The notes under the pieces were generated by a model. It saw only the letters and a list, made by a program, of their open reading frames with translations. It was not told the DNA's origin and did not search any database. This document shows positions 35,046 through 44,355 of a stretch of 64,000 bases of DNA, one piece after another. Numbering within the stretch: position 1 is the first letter of the stretch; every line of letters starts with the position of its first letter. Source of the DNA: Tindallia sp. MSAO_Bac2 (GTDB taxonomy: Bacteria > Bacillota > Clostridia > Peptostreptococcales > Tindalliaceae); NCBI GenBank assembly GCA_003838145.1, contig QYZZ01000057.1, forward strand, positions 1 through 64,000, in the 5' to 3' direction. A program made the translations under genes and the position numbers.

Positions 35046-37448
35046 TTACTCTCTCAAACTTGCTCCAATCTGTTCTTTTAGTTCTTTAACCAGTTTCTGA
35101 ACCACTTCGTCCACTTCACTGTCTTTTAGCGTTCTCTCAGCATGCCGGAATGTCATGCTGTATGCAACACTTTTCTGCCCTTCTCCAATTTGGTTACCCT
35201 GATAAACATCAAATAGTTGGAACGATTCCAACCAGTCGCCACCATAACTGCTAATTATATCCTCAATTGATTTAACAGGCGTGCTTTCACCCACTACCAG
35301 CGCCAGATCCCGTACAATTGAGGGATACTTTGGCAGAGATTTATATAGTGGTGCGACAGATGCTAATTCCAGCAAAAGATCACCATTCAGCTCAGCTGCA
35401 TAGCACCGTTCCTTGTCAATATCATAGTTTTTGCTAACCATTGGGTGTATTTCACCCAGTGTTCCCAATAGCTTTCCATTTGAATATATTGCAGCACAAC
35501 GTCCTGGATGATAACTTGGGTGATTGCTTTCAGATTCAAAGGTTATCTGCTCCAGGCCCATCTCCCGGAATAAGTGCTGTACGATTCCTTTTAAGGTGAA
35601 GAAGTTTTCCTCACCTCCATAAATACCAATAATGAGTTCGGTTACTTCCAAGGGAAGCACATCTTCGCTTTCACCAAGCTTTGAATAGAAAACGCTACCC
35701 ATTTCATAAAAACGAGCTTCAGGAACATTGCGGTGGATATTACGAGCTATTACCTCCATCATGTTCGGCAGTATGCTTGTACGCATAACACTTGTTTCGT
35801 CCCCCAGCGGGTTAAGCAACTTAACAAAATCCCTTTTAAAGCTTTCTTTTGGCAAACGGATAGCATCCGCACTGGATGGGCTCACAAAAGAGTAGGTCAA
35901 GGATTCATAGCAACCACAGGCTGCCAGGGTGTTCTTTATTCTTTCCTGCATTTTCTGCAGTTCTGATAGTCCTCCTACCATAATATCACCTTTCATTAAG
36001 GTAGGTTCAATATTGTCAAATCCATAAATTCTTCCTATTTCTTCAATGAAATCCGCTTCCTGCTGTAAATCATTTCTAAAGGTCGGTACGGTAACCTTAA
36101 TTATTTCTCCGGACATTTCCGCTTCAATTTCAAGCTTATTTAATGTGCGGATCATCTCATCCATACTTATGTCCGTGCCCAGCAACCCATTCACTTTTTC
36201 TGGTCGCACCGTGGCTTCTCTTGGAACTACCGGTTTCGGATATTCATCCAAAACACCGGAATCTATTTTACCCGCTCCCAGTTCTTCAATGAGCTGACAA
36301 GCCCGATTTGCTGCCAACAGACATAGCTCCGGGTCCATTCCTTTTTCAAATCGAGATGAAGCTTCTGTTCGAAGTCCCAACTCCTGTGATGTTTTTCGGA
36401 TTCGATCCTGGTTGAAGTTTGCGGATTCCAAAATAATGGATGTAGTCTTCTCAGTAACTTCTGAATCTTCACCACCCATTACTCCTGCGATTCCAAGGGC
36501 TCCCTTTTCATCGGCAATTAATGTCATCCCTGCAGAAAGTTCTCTGTCAACGCCATCCAGGGTTCTGAATACTTCTCCTTCTTCAGCCTTTCTGACAATG
36601 ATATGCTGATTTTTGATGGTTTCTGCATCAAAAGCATGAAGCGGCTGCCCAACCTCCAGCATGACATAATTGGTAATGTCCACTACATTGCTTATAGGAC
36701 GGACGCCAGCCTGAATCAACCGCTGTTGCATCCATTGTGGAGAAGGTTCAATTTTCACATCAGAAATCCTTCTTGCCACATATCGAAAGCATCCTTCTGT
36801 GTCTTCAATTGTTATTTTTGCGCTATTTATCCAGTCAGTTCCTTCTTCTTTTAAAGAAACCTGCGGAGATCGCAGCTCAGCGTTTAACGTGGCGGCTGCT
36901 TCGCGTGCTATCCCCATCACACTTAAGCAATCAGGACGATTGGATGTTATTTCAAATTCTATTACATCTTCAATCAACGGGACTGTATCTGTAAAAAGAG
37001 TTCCTACAGGTGCATCCTGATCCAGAATCCAAATGCCACCCTTAAATTCCTCAGGGACCATATGCTTCGGGATGCCCAGTTCATCGGGAGAACACATCAT
37101 TCCCTGTGATGCTTCGCCTCTGAAATAGGTTTCTTCAATCACCATTCCGTTTGGCAGTTCAACCCCTTCCAGAGCTAAAGGTATTTTATCCCCTTCCCGA
37201 ATATTTTCTGCACCTGTTACAATCTGAAGCTTTTTTTCACCAGTAGTTACCTGCGCAACAACCAGCTTGTCTGCTCTTGGGTGAGGATCTATCTTTTCTA
37301 TCTCTCCTATTATGATTTGATCCAGCCCGTCTCCCCAGCGCCTTATTTCTTCGACTTTTGAACCAGACATCGTCATTTTATCAGCTAAATCATTGGTGCC
37401 AATCTCTATATCTACATATTCTTTCAACCATTTTATCGGTACAAGCAT
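35046..37448 (-). CDS. pheT: Phenylalanyl-tRNA synthetase beta subunit
   Basis: This 800-residue large subunit has the N-terminal tRNA-binding/EMAP-like domain (about 40-150; 'RADKLVVAQVTTGE'), the B3/4 editing domain (about 210-390), B5 (about 400-475), the inactive class II core and a C-terminal anticodon-binding FDX-ACB domain (about 705-800). GGAGG lies before the ATG, 32 nt after pheS. It forms an alpha2-beta2 enzyme with PheS in the cytoplasm. Confidence 0.97.
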   Translation of the reverse strand: MLVPIKWLKEYVDIEIGTNDLADKMTMSGSKVEEIRRWGDGLDQIIIGEIEKIDPHPRADKLVVAQVTTGEKKLQIVTGAENIREGDKIPLALEGVELPNGMVIEETYFRGEASQGMMCSPDELGIPKHMVPEEFKGGIWILDQDAPVGTLFTDTVPLIEDVIEFEITSNRPDCLSVMGIAREAAATLNAELRSPQVSLKEEGTDWINSAKITIEDTEGCFRYVARRISDVKIEPSPQWMQQRLIQAGVRPISNVVDITNYVMLEVGQPLHAFDAETIKNQHIIVRKAEEGEVFRTLDGVDRELSAGMTLIADEKGALGIAGVMGGEDSEVTEKTTSIILESANFNQDRIRKTSQELGLRTEASSRFEKGMDPELCLLAANRACQLIEELGAGKIDSGVLDEYPKPVVPREATVRPEKVNGLLGTDISMDEMIRTLNKLEIEAEMSGEIIKVTVPTFRNDLQQEADFIEEIGRIYGFDNIEPTLMKGDIMVGGLSELQKMQERIKNTLAACGCYESLTYSFVSPSSADAIRLPKESFKRDFVKLLNPLGDETSVMRTSILPNMMEVIARNIHRNVPEARFYEMGSVFYSKLGESEDVLPLEVTELIIGIYGGEENFFTLKGIVQHLFREMGLEQITFESESNHPSYHPGRCAAIYSNGKLLGTLGEIHPMVSKNYDIDKERCYAAELNGDLLLELASVAPLYKSLPKYPSIVRDLALVVGESTPVKSIEDIISSYGGDWLESFQLFDVYQGNQIGEGQKSVAYSMTFRHAERTLKDSEVDEVVQKLVKELKEQIGASLRE

Positions 37449-37480
37449 TCGTATATCCTCCTTTGATCTTCTTCAATTTT

Positions 37481-38500
37481 CTAAAACTGGTTTAGAAACC
37501 GCAAATCGTTTTCATAAAGCAGACGAATATCGTCAATCCCATACTTTTGCATGGCAATCCGGTCAATTCCCATCCCGAATGCCCAACCACTGTATTTTTC
37601 GGGATCTATTCCGCAGTTTCTTAACACATTCGGATGAACCATTCCAGAACCCAGCATTTCAATCCAGCCACTACCCTTACACATAGGGCAGCCTTCTCCC
37701 TGACACTTAAAGCAGGTTACATCCACTTCTGCACTTGGTTCAGTAAACGGAAAATAATGAGGACGGAATTTAGTTTTTGTATGTTCACCAAAGAGGTGTT
37801 TTGCAAATATTTCCAGACTGCCTTTAAGATCGCCCAGGGTGCTTTTTTCATCTACTACCAGTCCTTCCAGCTGATTAAACATAGGGGAATGGGTAGCATC
37901 CGGGGTATCATTTCGAAAGCATCGGCCTGGTGAGATCACGCGAATTGGTGGTTTCGTTTGTTTCATAACCCGCACCTGCACCGGAGATGTCTGTGTTCTG
38001 AGAATCGTGTTTTCATCAATATAAAAAGTATCTGAAAAATCGCGGGATGGATGATTAGGCGGGGCATTCAACATGTCGAAGTTGTTGCTGACGGTTTCCA
38101 CTTCCGGTCCTTCCACCACTGTAAAGCCCATTCCAATGAACACTTCTTTCAATTCATCCAATGCCTGTGTCAGAGGGTGCCTTGAACCCTGGACCGGAAG
38201 CTTTCCAGGCATGGTAACATCAATTGTTTCTTTCATTAATCTGGCTTCCATGGCTTCAGCATGAATGCGTTCTCTTGTTTCATTAATTGATTTTTCCAGC
38301 GATTCCCTCACTTCGTTGGCAACCTGCCCGATCCTGGGTCTCTCTTCCTTGGGAAGACTCCCCATGCTCCGCAGCACTTCAGTCAAAGCACCCTTTTTTC
38401 CCAGGTATTTAACGCGAATTTCTTCTACCTCTTTCGATTCCTTTACTTTTTCCAGAAGTTCTGCCGCTTCTTTCTGGAGTTGTTTCAATTTTTCTTCCAT
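37481..38500 (-). CDS. pheS: Phenylalanyl-tRNA synthetase alpha subunit
   Basis: This 339-residue catalytic subunit begins with a coiled-coil tRNA-contact region (about 1-85), then a class II core with '[20 protein letters not shown]', motif 2 '[18 protein letters not shown]' and motif 3 '[13 protein letters not shown]'. The phenylalanine pocket residues of that core look intact. It is the first gene after a Phe T-box. Confidence 0.97.
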   Translation of the reverse strand: MEEKLKQLQKEAAELLEKVKESKEVEEIRVKYLGKKGALTEVLRSMGSLPKEERPRIGQVANEVRESLEKSINETRERIHAEAMEARLMKETIDVTMPGKLPVQGSRHPLTQALDELKEVFIGMGFTVVEGPEVETVSNNFDMLNAPPNHPSRDFSDTFYIDENTILRTQTSPVQVRVMKQTKPPIRVISPGRCFRNDTPDATHSPMFNQLEGLVVDEKSTLGDLKGSLEIFAKHLFGEHTKTKFRPHYFPFTEPSAEVDVTCFKCQGEGCPMCKGSGWIEMLGSGMVHPNVLRNCGIDPEKYSGWAFGMGIDRIAMQKYGIDDIRLLYENDLRFLNQF

Positions 38501-38546
38501 TTTATTTATACGCTCCTCCCAAATAAATTATTATTCATCAAAAAAC

Positions 38547-38825
38547 AAAAAACTTTCATCCCACAAAGGGACGAAAGCTGTTCCGCGGTACCACCCTAAT
38601 AGCATAAGTTTTATTATGCCTCTCAAAGATCTTAACGGGATCTGTCCGCTAATGCTTACTATTGTTCTGCATTAGAGCTCCTGAGCGAACTTCCACCGAA
38701 CTCATTTTTAGATGTTTTCAGCCTGGACATCTATTCTCTGAAAAATGGGTGTTCAATGTACTTTCTCATTCATTGCGTTACACATATTATGCTTTTCATA
38801 TCCCTAAACAAGCCAGATAAATTTG
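38547..38825 (-). promoter_or_regulatory. T-box leader of pheS-pheT-zapA-tyrS, specifier UUC (Phe)
   Basis: Minus-strand RNA starts near 38825. Stem I carries the specifier loop GGTGGAAG-TTC with UUC at 38689-38687, the T-box AGGGTGGTACCGCGG at 38597-38583 and a terminator (stem about 38577-38553) followed by T6. Uncharged tRNA-Phe should allow read-through into pheS. Confidence 0.95.
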
Positions 38826-38831
38826 ATCAAC

Positions 38832-38860
38832 ATTATACCACATTTCAATTTCATCTACAA
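38832..38860 (-). promoter_or_regulatory. Promoter of the pheS T-box operon
   Basis: -35 TTGTAG (38860-38855), a 17-nt spacer and perfect -10 TATAAT (38837-38832). The -35 overlaps the 3' end of the rRNA methyltransferase gene. Confidence 0.75.
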
Positions 38861-39651
38861 GAATCAGTGATGTGAAACATCAACACACTTCCTGCAACTG
38901 CGGCATTCAATGACTGTGTCTTCCCTCTCATTGGTATGGTAATTCTTTGCGCTACCATAGCCAAAAGATCAGGATGAATTCCACTGGCTTCGTTTCCGAT
39001 CAATAACGCCAAAGGCGCTTCATATTTCACTGTCGTGTAAGAAATTCCGTTTTCAAGCGCAGCTCCCAAAATTTGGAATTTCTTCTCTTTCATTATTTCA
39101 AGTACATCTTCTGTATTATTCAGTTCGATAACTGGTATGTGTGATACCGCTCCTGTAGCAGCACGGATACATTTTGAGCTGTAAGGATCTGTGCTTCCAC
39201 CGGTCAACAAAATGCCATCAAAGCCTGAAGCTTCAGCTGAACGAATCAATGTGCCCATATTTCCGGGATCCTGTATTTTATCCAACATCAATATATACTG
39301 GCTGTTCTCCAATAAGTCTGAAAGATTATGGTCAGGAATTCGAACAACTGCCATTAGCCCTTGCGGATTCTTGGTATCTGCAATTTTTTTCATTACTTCA
39401 CTTGTCACTTTATACAGTTCAATTTTTGAAGTGCGAATTTGCTGTAGTATGTCAGTTCCACCAGGTACAGAGTCAATTTTGCTTTCATAAAAAACACACT
39501 CTATCTGTTTTGAGGCTGACAGTGTATCCTGAATTCCACGAATTCCTTCAAGCAGGAATTGCTGATATTTTTTTCTGTTCTTCCGCATGTGGAGTGCTGC
39601 TGCTCTTTTTACTATAGGATTCGAAGTACTCTCAATGGTTTTTTCTTTCAT
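38851..39651 (-). CDS. SpoU/TrmH-family RNA 2'-O-methyltransferase
   Basis: This 266-residue SPOUT enzyme uses S-adenosylmethionine to methylate a ribose in rRNA or tRNA. A substrate-binding N-domain (about 1-95; 'FLLEGIRGIQDTL') precedes the knotted domain, with motif 1 'LDKIQDPGNMGTLIRSAEASGFDGIL', motif 2 'LLIGNEASGI' and motif 3 'ITIPMRGKTQSLNAAVAGSVLMF'. The position after rplT is common for 23S rRNA methylases in Firmicutes. The ATG at 39651 has AAGGA about 8 nt upstream. Confidence 0.92.
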   Translation of the reverse strand: MKEKTIESTSNPIVKRAAALHMRKNRKKYQQFLLEGIRGIQDTLSASKQIECVFYESKIDSVPGGTDILQQIRTSKIELYKVTSEVMKKIADTKNPQGLMAVVRIPDHNLSDLLENSQYILMLDKIQDPGNMGTLIRSAEASGFDGILLTGGSTDPYSSKCIRAATGAVSHIPVIELNNTEDVLEIMKEKKFQILGAALENGISYTTVKYEAPLALLIGNEASGIHPDLLAMVAQRITIPMRGKTQSLNAAVAGSVLMFHITDSCR

Positions 39652-39691
39652 TAGAATCATCCTTGCCCAAAAACGTTGATTATATATGTAT

Positions 39692-39729
39692 AAAAAGCAA
39701 AGCCCAAAGAGGCAGAAGACCACTTTGGG
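39692..39729 (-). terminator. Possible terminator after rplT
   Basis: A 7-bp stem CCCAAAG/CTTTGGG (39723-39729/39703-39709 on the minus strand) is followed by CTTTGCTTTTT. It is modest, so partial read-through into the methyltransferase gene is likely. Confidence 0.55.
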
Positions 39730-39739
39730 ATTAAATGCT

Positions 39740-40099
39740 TTATGCGTTTAGTTTTTCTTTTGATATCTCTACCAGTTTGGCAAAACCATCCTTATCATGA
39801 ATCGCCATTTCTGATAACATTTTACGATTCACTTCTACGCCTGCCTGCTTCAAGCCATTCATAAAACGAGAGTATGAAAGCCCGTTCATTCTGGCGGCTG
39901 CATTAATTCTTGTAATCCATAATTTTCTGAAGTCGCGCTTCTTAAGTTTTCTACCTTTATAAGCATGACTTAATGCTTTAATAACGGTGGCATTAGCTGT
40001 TTTAAACAGTTTGCTCCGCGCACCACGATATCCTTTAGCAAGCTTCAGTATTTTTCTGTGTTTCTTCTTGGCATTAACTGCCTTTTTCACTCTGGCCAT
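39740..40099 (-). CDS. rplT: 50S ribosomal protein L20
   Basis: L20 has 119 residues: a basic, extended N-terminus ('[28 protein letters not shown]') and a globular C-half ('[22 protein letters not shown]'). It is a primary binder of 23S rRNA and, in Bacillus, also binds its own operon leader. It is third in infC-rpmI-rplT. Confidence 0.98.
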   Translation of the reverse strand: MARVKKAVNAKKKHRKILKLAKGYRGARSKLFKTANATVIKALSHAYKGRKLKKRDFRKLWITRINAAARMNGLSYSRFMNGLKQAGVEVNRKMLSEMAIHDKDGFAKLVEISKEKLNA

Positions 40100-40124
40100 G
40101 ATTTATTTCCTCCTTAGCTGATCT

Positions 40125-40313
40125 TTAAATCATTTCTCTGATTTTTTTCAGTTCACCTTTAAAAACAGTGGTTGGTTTACGTAGTTTTCTTTTTCTTTTA
40201 GCTGACTTTTTCGTCAATATATGGCTTTTATACGCTTTTGCTCTTTTAAGCAGTCCTGATTTTGTTTTTTTGAAACGCTTGGCAGCGCCTCTATGGCTTT
40301 TCATTTTTGGCAT
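40125..40313 (-). CDS. rpmI: 50S ribosomal protein L35
   Basis: This 62-residue basic protein '[20 protein letters not shown]' to 'LKKIREMI' is a canonical bL35. It lies 30 nt after infC and 25 nt before rplT, with GGAGG before the start. Confidence 0.98.
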   Translation of the reverse strand: MPKMKSHRGAAKRFKKTKSGLLKRAKAYKSHILTKKSAKRKRKLRKPTTVFKGELKKIREMI

Positions 40314-40343
40314 TAAGATTTCCTCCTTTGTTAATAAAGCACT

Positions 40344-40859
40344 CTATTGAGTCTTGGGGATAAGAAACATAATCAACTGTCGCCCTTCCATTTTGGGCGC
40401 TTTTTCGACAGCAGCATATTCATCCATCATATCCTTAAATTCATCCATAACTTTTCGGCCCAAACCAATATTGCTTAGCTGTCGACCTCTGAAACGAAGT
40501 GTTACTTTAACCTTGTCTCCATTTTTGATGAACTTAATTGCCTGATTTGCTTTCACCTGCATGTCATGCTCTTCGATATTAGGACTAAGACGAATTTCTT
40601 TTACGTTGATTACTTTCTGATTCTTCTTAGCTTCTTTTTCTTTTTTAGCCTGTTCGTATTTGTATTTTCCGTAATCCATAATACGGCATACCGGCGGCTT
40701 TGCCTGGGGTGCTACTTTCACCAGGTCAAGATTCTTTTCATCCGCCATTTTCTGAGCTTCTTTCGTGGAAACAATTCCCATCTGTTCGCCTTCAGAATCA
40801 ATCAGCCTGACTTCCTTTTCTCTGATTTCTTCATTGATTTGCAGTTCTTTAATCGTAAT
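40344..40859 (-). CDS. infC: Translation initiation factor IF-3, non-AUG (ATT) start
   Basis: IF-3 keeps ribosomal subunits apart and proofreads start codons. The N-domain 'QINEEIREKEVRLIDSEGEQ' lies upstream of the first in-frame ATG (40781), so the true start must be earlier; in-frame ATT codons at 40859 and 40853 follow GGGAGG, by 4 and 10 nt, giving 171 or 169 residues. An AUU start is the known autoregulatory device of infC, because IF-3 discriminates against it. The C-domain 'EIRLSPNIEEHDMQVKANQAIKFI' is intact. Confidence 0.9.
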   Translation of the reverse strand: MTIKELQINEEIREKEVRLIDSEGEQMGIVSTKEAQKMADEKNLDLVKVAPQAKPPVCRIMDYGKYKYEQAKKEKEAKKNQKVINVKEIRLSPNIEEHDMQVKANQAIKFIKNGDKVKVTLRFRGRQLSNIGLGRKVMDEFKDMMDEYAAVEKAPKMEGRQLIMFLIPKTQ

Positions 40860-41073
40860 GGCACCTCCCTGAACACTTTGTGGATAACAGAATTAGAACG
40901 AATCACAAATGACACGCATTTAGAACATATAAAAGCGGATGGTGGTCACCATCCGCTTCATAGACATTTATACACAGCACGCAAGAATATCATCTATTCC
41001 GGCAGTCATGTCATCTATTGACCCTGTCGAGCTATGCTGCAGGGTGAGAAACGGATCGTTCTACTTTGTTTAG
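40860..41073 (-). promoter_or_regulatory. infC-rpmI-rplT leader, probable L20-responsive attenuator
   Basis: About 210 nt of untranslated leader is highly structured. A hairpin with arms ACCCTG/CAGGGT is followed by a perfect terminator-like palindrome (40933-40942/40949-40958 plus inner pairs) with TTTTAT after it, 75 nt before infC. In Bacillus, L20 binds the equivalent leader and causes premature termination. Homology is inferred from position and architecture. Confidence 0.65.
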
Positions 41074-41079
41074 ATTTAT

Positions 41080-41108
41080 AGTCTACCACCAGTTCGTTTT
41101 TTTGTCAA
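41080..41108 (-). promoter_or_regulatory. Promoter of infC-rpmI-rplT
   Basis: Perfect -35 TTGACA (41108-41103), a 17-nt spacer and -10 TAGACT (41085-41080), placed just after the thrS stop codon. Confidence 0.75.
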
Positions 41109-41117
41109 GCAATTCTA

Positions 41118-43049
41118 TTATTGGTCTATCTCTATTGTTAATTCCTTTTCGTTAATTTTCCGTTTAAGCTGCGATAAAAATGCTTCCGGCTTCATGGATC
41201 CAATTTCTCCACCATCTCTGATACGAAGATTAACGGTTTCGCTTTCCATTTCACGGTCACCAATAATCAGCATATATGGCACTTTTTCCAGCTGTGCTTC
41301 TCTGATTTTATAACCAATTTTCTCATTTCGATCATCCAGCTCCACCCGGATACCTTCCTGCATTAACTGATGACGTAAGGCTTTCGCATATTCCATCTGT
41401 TTGTCAGAAATAGGCATTATCCTGGCTTGTACAGGAGAGAGCCACAAAGGAAATTTGCCTGCAAAGTGTTCGATTAAAATACCAATAAAACGCTCAATAC
41501 TTCCAAATATAACTCTATGAATCATAATAGGTCGATGTTTTTCACCATCAGAGCCCACATAATTCAGGTCAAATCGCTGCGGCATCTGGAAATCCAATTG
41601 GATCGTACCGCATTGCCAGGTGCGTCCCAGGCAGTCCTCCAGATGAAAATCAATTTTAGGCCCATAGAAAGCACCGTCACCTTCATTGACTTTATATGGC
41701 AATTCTCTTTCTTCCAGCGCTTCCTGAAGAGCCGAAATTGCCATATTCCATTCCGCTTCAGTACCCATGGACTTTTCCGGTCGGGTTGACAGCTCAACAT
41801 GATACTTAAATCCAAACATCTTGTAAACATGATCGACAAAATCGATTACACCGATTATTTCATCTCTTATCTGCTCTGGAAGCATAAAGATATGTGCATC
41901 ATCCTGAGTGAAGCATCGAACTCTCATTAAACCATGCAATACACCGGACATTTCGTGGCGGTGGACTAATCCCAGCTCACCCATGCGAATGGGGAAGTCT
42001 CTGTAACTATACATCTTTCGCTTATAAACCAGTACAGCTCCCGGACAATTCATCGGTTTAACCGCATAGTTCATGTCATCGATTTTTGTAAAATACATAT
42101 TCTCCTGGTAATGGTCCCAGTGGCCGGATTGATGCCACAGGTCTTCGTTTAAAATTATGGGTGTGCGTATTTCTTCGTATCCTCGCTGCACATGAGCCTG
42201 TCGCCAAAAATGCTCCAGTTCATTACGAATTACCATTCCCTTTGGATGAAAGAATGGAAAGCCAGGCCCTTCATCCAGCAAGCTGAATAGATCCATTTCT
42301 TTTCCAATTTTTCGGTGATCCCGTTTTTTCGCTTCTTCAATTCTCTCCAGATATTCTGTCAGTTCTTTTTTCTTTTCAAAGGCCGTACCGTAAATCCGCT
42401 GAAGCATCTTATTCTCTTCGCTGCCTCTCCAGTAAGCTCCTGCAACGCTTAGCAGTTTAATTGCTTTTACCCTGCCGGTTGAGGGCGCATGAGGTCCTGC
42501 ACAAAGATCAGCAAATTCACCTTGTTTATAAAAAGAGATGGTTTCTCCTTCTGGAAGCTCTTCAATTAACTCTACTTTGTAAGGTTCGCCTGCTTCTTTG
42601 ACAAAATCAATAGCCTCTTCCCTTGACAGTTCAAATCTTTCTATTGGCAAATCCTCTTTTACAATTTTTTGCATTTCTTTTTCAATTTTCTCCAGATCTT
42701 CCGGACCAAAGCTATGTTCCGTATCAAAATCATAATAGAATCCATCTTTAATCGCAGGGCCAATGGCAAGCTTTGTTTCCGGATACAACCGCTTAACTGC
42801 TTGAGCCAGTATATGTGAACCGGTATGTCTTAAAAATATTTTTCCATTTTCATCTTCGAATTTAACAAGGTTCAGCTCTGTATCTTCTTTCAAAGGATAC
42901 ATGTAATCAACAGGCTCACCATTAATTTCACCCCCTACTGCTGCTCTTGCGAGTCCTTTACTTATATCCTCAGCCACTTCCAGGACTGTGGTACCTTTAG
43001 GATAAACTTTTACAGTACCATCTTTTAACTTTACTTGTATTTTTTCCAT
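41118..43049 (-). CDS. thrS: Threonyl-tRNA synthetase
   Basis: This 643-residue class II synthetase has TGS (about 1-60), editing N2/SAD (about 65-240; 'HTGSHILAQAV' and the C/H zinc-like 'FADLCAGPHAPSTGRV'), the catalytic core (about 245-530; zinc-binding 'MNCPGAVLVYKRK' and 'LGLVHRHEMSGVLHGLMRVR') and the anticodon domain (about 540-640). Editing and catalytic residues look complete. It is monocistronic here with a Thr T-box leader, and infC has its own promoter downstream. Confidence 0.98.
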   Translation of the reverse strand: MEKIQVKLKDGTVKVYPKGTTVLEVAEDISKGLARAAVGGEINGEPVDYMYPLKEDTELNLVKFEDENGKIFLRHTGSHILAQAVKRLYPETKLAIGPAIKDGFYYDFDTEHSFGPEDLEKIEKEMQKIVKEDLPIERFELSREEAIDFVKEAGEPYKVELIEELPEGETISFYKQGEFADLCAGPHAPSTGRVKAIKLLSVAGAYWRGSEENKMLQRIYGTAFEKKKELTEYLERIEEAKKRDHRKIGKEMDLFSLLDEGPGFPFFHPKGMVIRNELEHFWRQAHVQRGYEEIRTPIILNEDLWHQSGHWDHYQENMYFTKIDDMNYAVKPMNCPGAVLVYKRKMYSYRDFPIRMGELGLVHRHEMSGVLHGLMRVRCFTQDDAHIFMLPEQIRDEIIGVIDFVDHVYKMFGFKYHVELSTRPEKSMGTEAEWNMAISALQEALEERELPYKVNEGDGAFYGPKIDFHLEDCLGRTWQCGTIQLDFQMPQRFDLNYVGSDGEKHRPIMIHRVIFGSIERFIGILIEHFAGKFPLWLSPVQARIMPISDKQMEYAKALRHQLMQEGIRVELDDRNEKIGYKIREAQLEKVPYMLIIGDREMESETVNLRIRDGGEIGSMKPEAFLSQLKRKINEKELTIEIDQ

Positions 43050-43084
43050 GATCTTCCTCCTGTCTTTTTTTAGTCACCCAAAAA

Positions 43085-43418
43085 ACAAAAAACCCTTCTT
43101 CCCCTGTATATCAGGGCGAAAAAGGATTCCGCGGTTCCACCTGATTGGAGCTTTCGTTTCACTCCACTCGTTATGACGATATCGGAGTCACCGGTTTCTT
43201 TTAGAAACTGCTAGCGAATGGTTTTCAGCAAAGCCTACACAGAAATGTTTTCAGCCAGGACATTTCTTCTCTTTTTGCGGTTTTTCACTTACTCTTTTCG
43301 CATCATTGCCTTTTCAATTTAAACAATCTTCCTTACATCAGGCAGCGTTTCATCCATCCGGAAGGCGAAGTGCGTTATCTATTCAACGATGATTGAAATA
43401 ATATTTGCTTCTGCTACT
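43085..43418 (-). promoter_or_regulatory. T-box leader of thrS, specifier ACC (Thr)
   Basis: Minus-strand stem I spans about 43305-43208; the specifier loop GAAA-ACC-A places ACC at 43222-43220, just before TTCGC, which pairs with the 5' GCGAA. The T-box AGGTGGAACCGCGG is at 43142-43129, and a terminator runs into T6 near 43087. About 110 nt of extra leader precede stem I. Confidence 0.93.
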
Positions 43419-43424
43419 TTGTTA

Positions 43425-43453
43425 ATTATACCATGTCAGGAAATCAAGGTCAA
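43425..43453 (-). promoter_or_regulatory. Promoter of the thrS T-box transcript
   Basis: -35 TTGACC (43453-43448), a 17-nt spacer and perfect -10 TATAAT (43430-43425). The -35 lies inside the 3' end of the DUF445 gene. Confidence 0.8.
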
Positions 43454-44041
43454 AACCCAGGCCTGAAAAAAACCAATCAGCATACCAAGCACACCGCCAA
43501 GCCTTTCTATGTGCTGCAATTCTTTCCTGGCAACGTTTATGATCATATTTTCCAGATATTCCATAGGGTAATCATTAATTTTCACTTCTATTAAGTCTGC
43601 CAGTTTTAGTTTTTGAGCCTGATCATCCACCAGATGGTCGATCATTTCAGTAATGATTCTGTCTCCTTCCTGGTCCAGTAAATCATTAACAAAAAAACTA
43701 ACAGGTTTACGCATTGCTCTTCTGATCATTCCTGGTATTCGTTCAAGAATCATATTGTTCAGATAAATTTTCAAAAATATTTTTAAATCTTCTCTTTGCT
43801 GGGGTTCACCAAAAGTTTGTAATATATCGGCCATGGACACTAATTCTTTTTCTATTTGCTGACCGACATTTTTAGCGATTTCCTGCTTGCGTCTCGGAAT
43901 AAGTCCCTGTATTTGGAATCCAATGACAGGAATGCGTATTGGATTGTAGGGTTTAAACAAAAGTCGAATAGCAATTATATTGGTTGTCCATCCTATAAGC
44001 CCACCTATGACAATCAATACAATCCAATTGATGGGACTCAT
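43436..44041 (-). CDS. DUF445 family membrane protein (short form)
   Basis: This 201-residue protein has a hydrophobic N-helix containing 'GGLIGWTTNIIAIRLLFKPYNP' (diagnostic of DUF445/YheB) and a C-terminal hydrophobic segment 'LGMLIGFFQAWVLTLIS'; the middle is a helical cytoplasmic domain. It is shorter than the usual roughly 380-residue members. The function is unknown. Its start overlaps the thioredoxin-like gene stop (TAATG), so it is the last gene of a five-gene operon. Confidence 0.85.
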   Translation of the reverse strand: MSPINWIVLIVIGGLIGWTTNIIAIRLLFKPYNPIRIPVIGFQIQGLIPRRKQEIAKNVGQQIEKELVSMADILQTFGEPQQREDLKIFLKIYLNNMILERIPGMIRRAMRKPVSFFVNDLLDQEGDRIITEMIDHLVDDQAQKLKLADLIEVKINDYPMEYLENMIINVARKELQHIERLGGVLGMLIGFFQAWVLTLIS

Positions 44042-44355
44042 TATCCCACCTCTACTTTCAGCCGCATCTCAAGTTCTTTCAAATCGATAAACCGTGAAGC
44101 TCTATATATTTCTTTTCCCTGATAAAACAAAATGACAGCGGGTACAGTAAAAACCAGATGAGCACCGGATATTTCCGGTATTTCTTCCAGATCCACCTCA
44201 AAGACTTCCACCTCAGGATAGTTTTTAAGCAGTTCATCAAGCTTAGGCTTTATTGCATGACACACTTCACAGCTTGAGATTCCAACATACAGAATGGCTG
44301 ATGATTGTTTTTCTGCACAGGATTCCCACATTTCTATCGTATTTACTTTTATCAC
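44041..44355 (-). CDS. Thioredoxin-fold protein with CEVC active site
   Basis: This 104-residue single thioredoxin domain has redox pair C29-E-V-C32 in 'VGISSCEVCHAIKP', cis-Pro in 'VFTVPAVILFYQGKEI', and no signal peptide. The non-standard CEVC centre instead of CGPC suggests a specialised partner. The GTG start immediately follows the 2-hydroxyacid dehydrogenase stop, with AAGGAAGG upstream. Confidence 0.85.
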   Translation of the reverse strand: MIKVNTIEMWESCAEKQSSAILYVGISSCEVCHAIKPKLDELLKNYPEVEVFEVDLEEIPEISGAHLVFTVPAVILFYQGKEIYRASRFIDLKELEMRLKVEVG

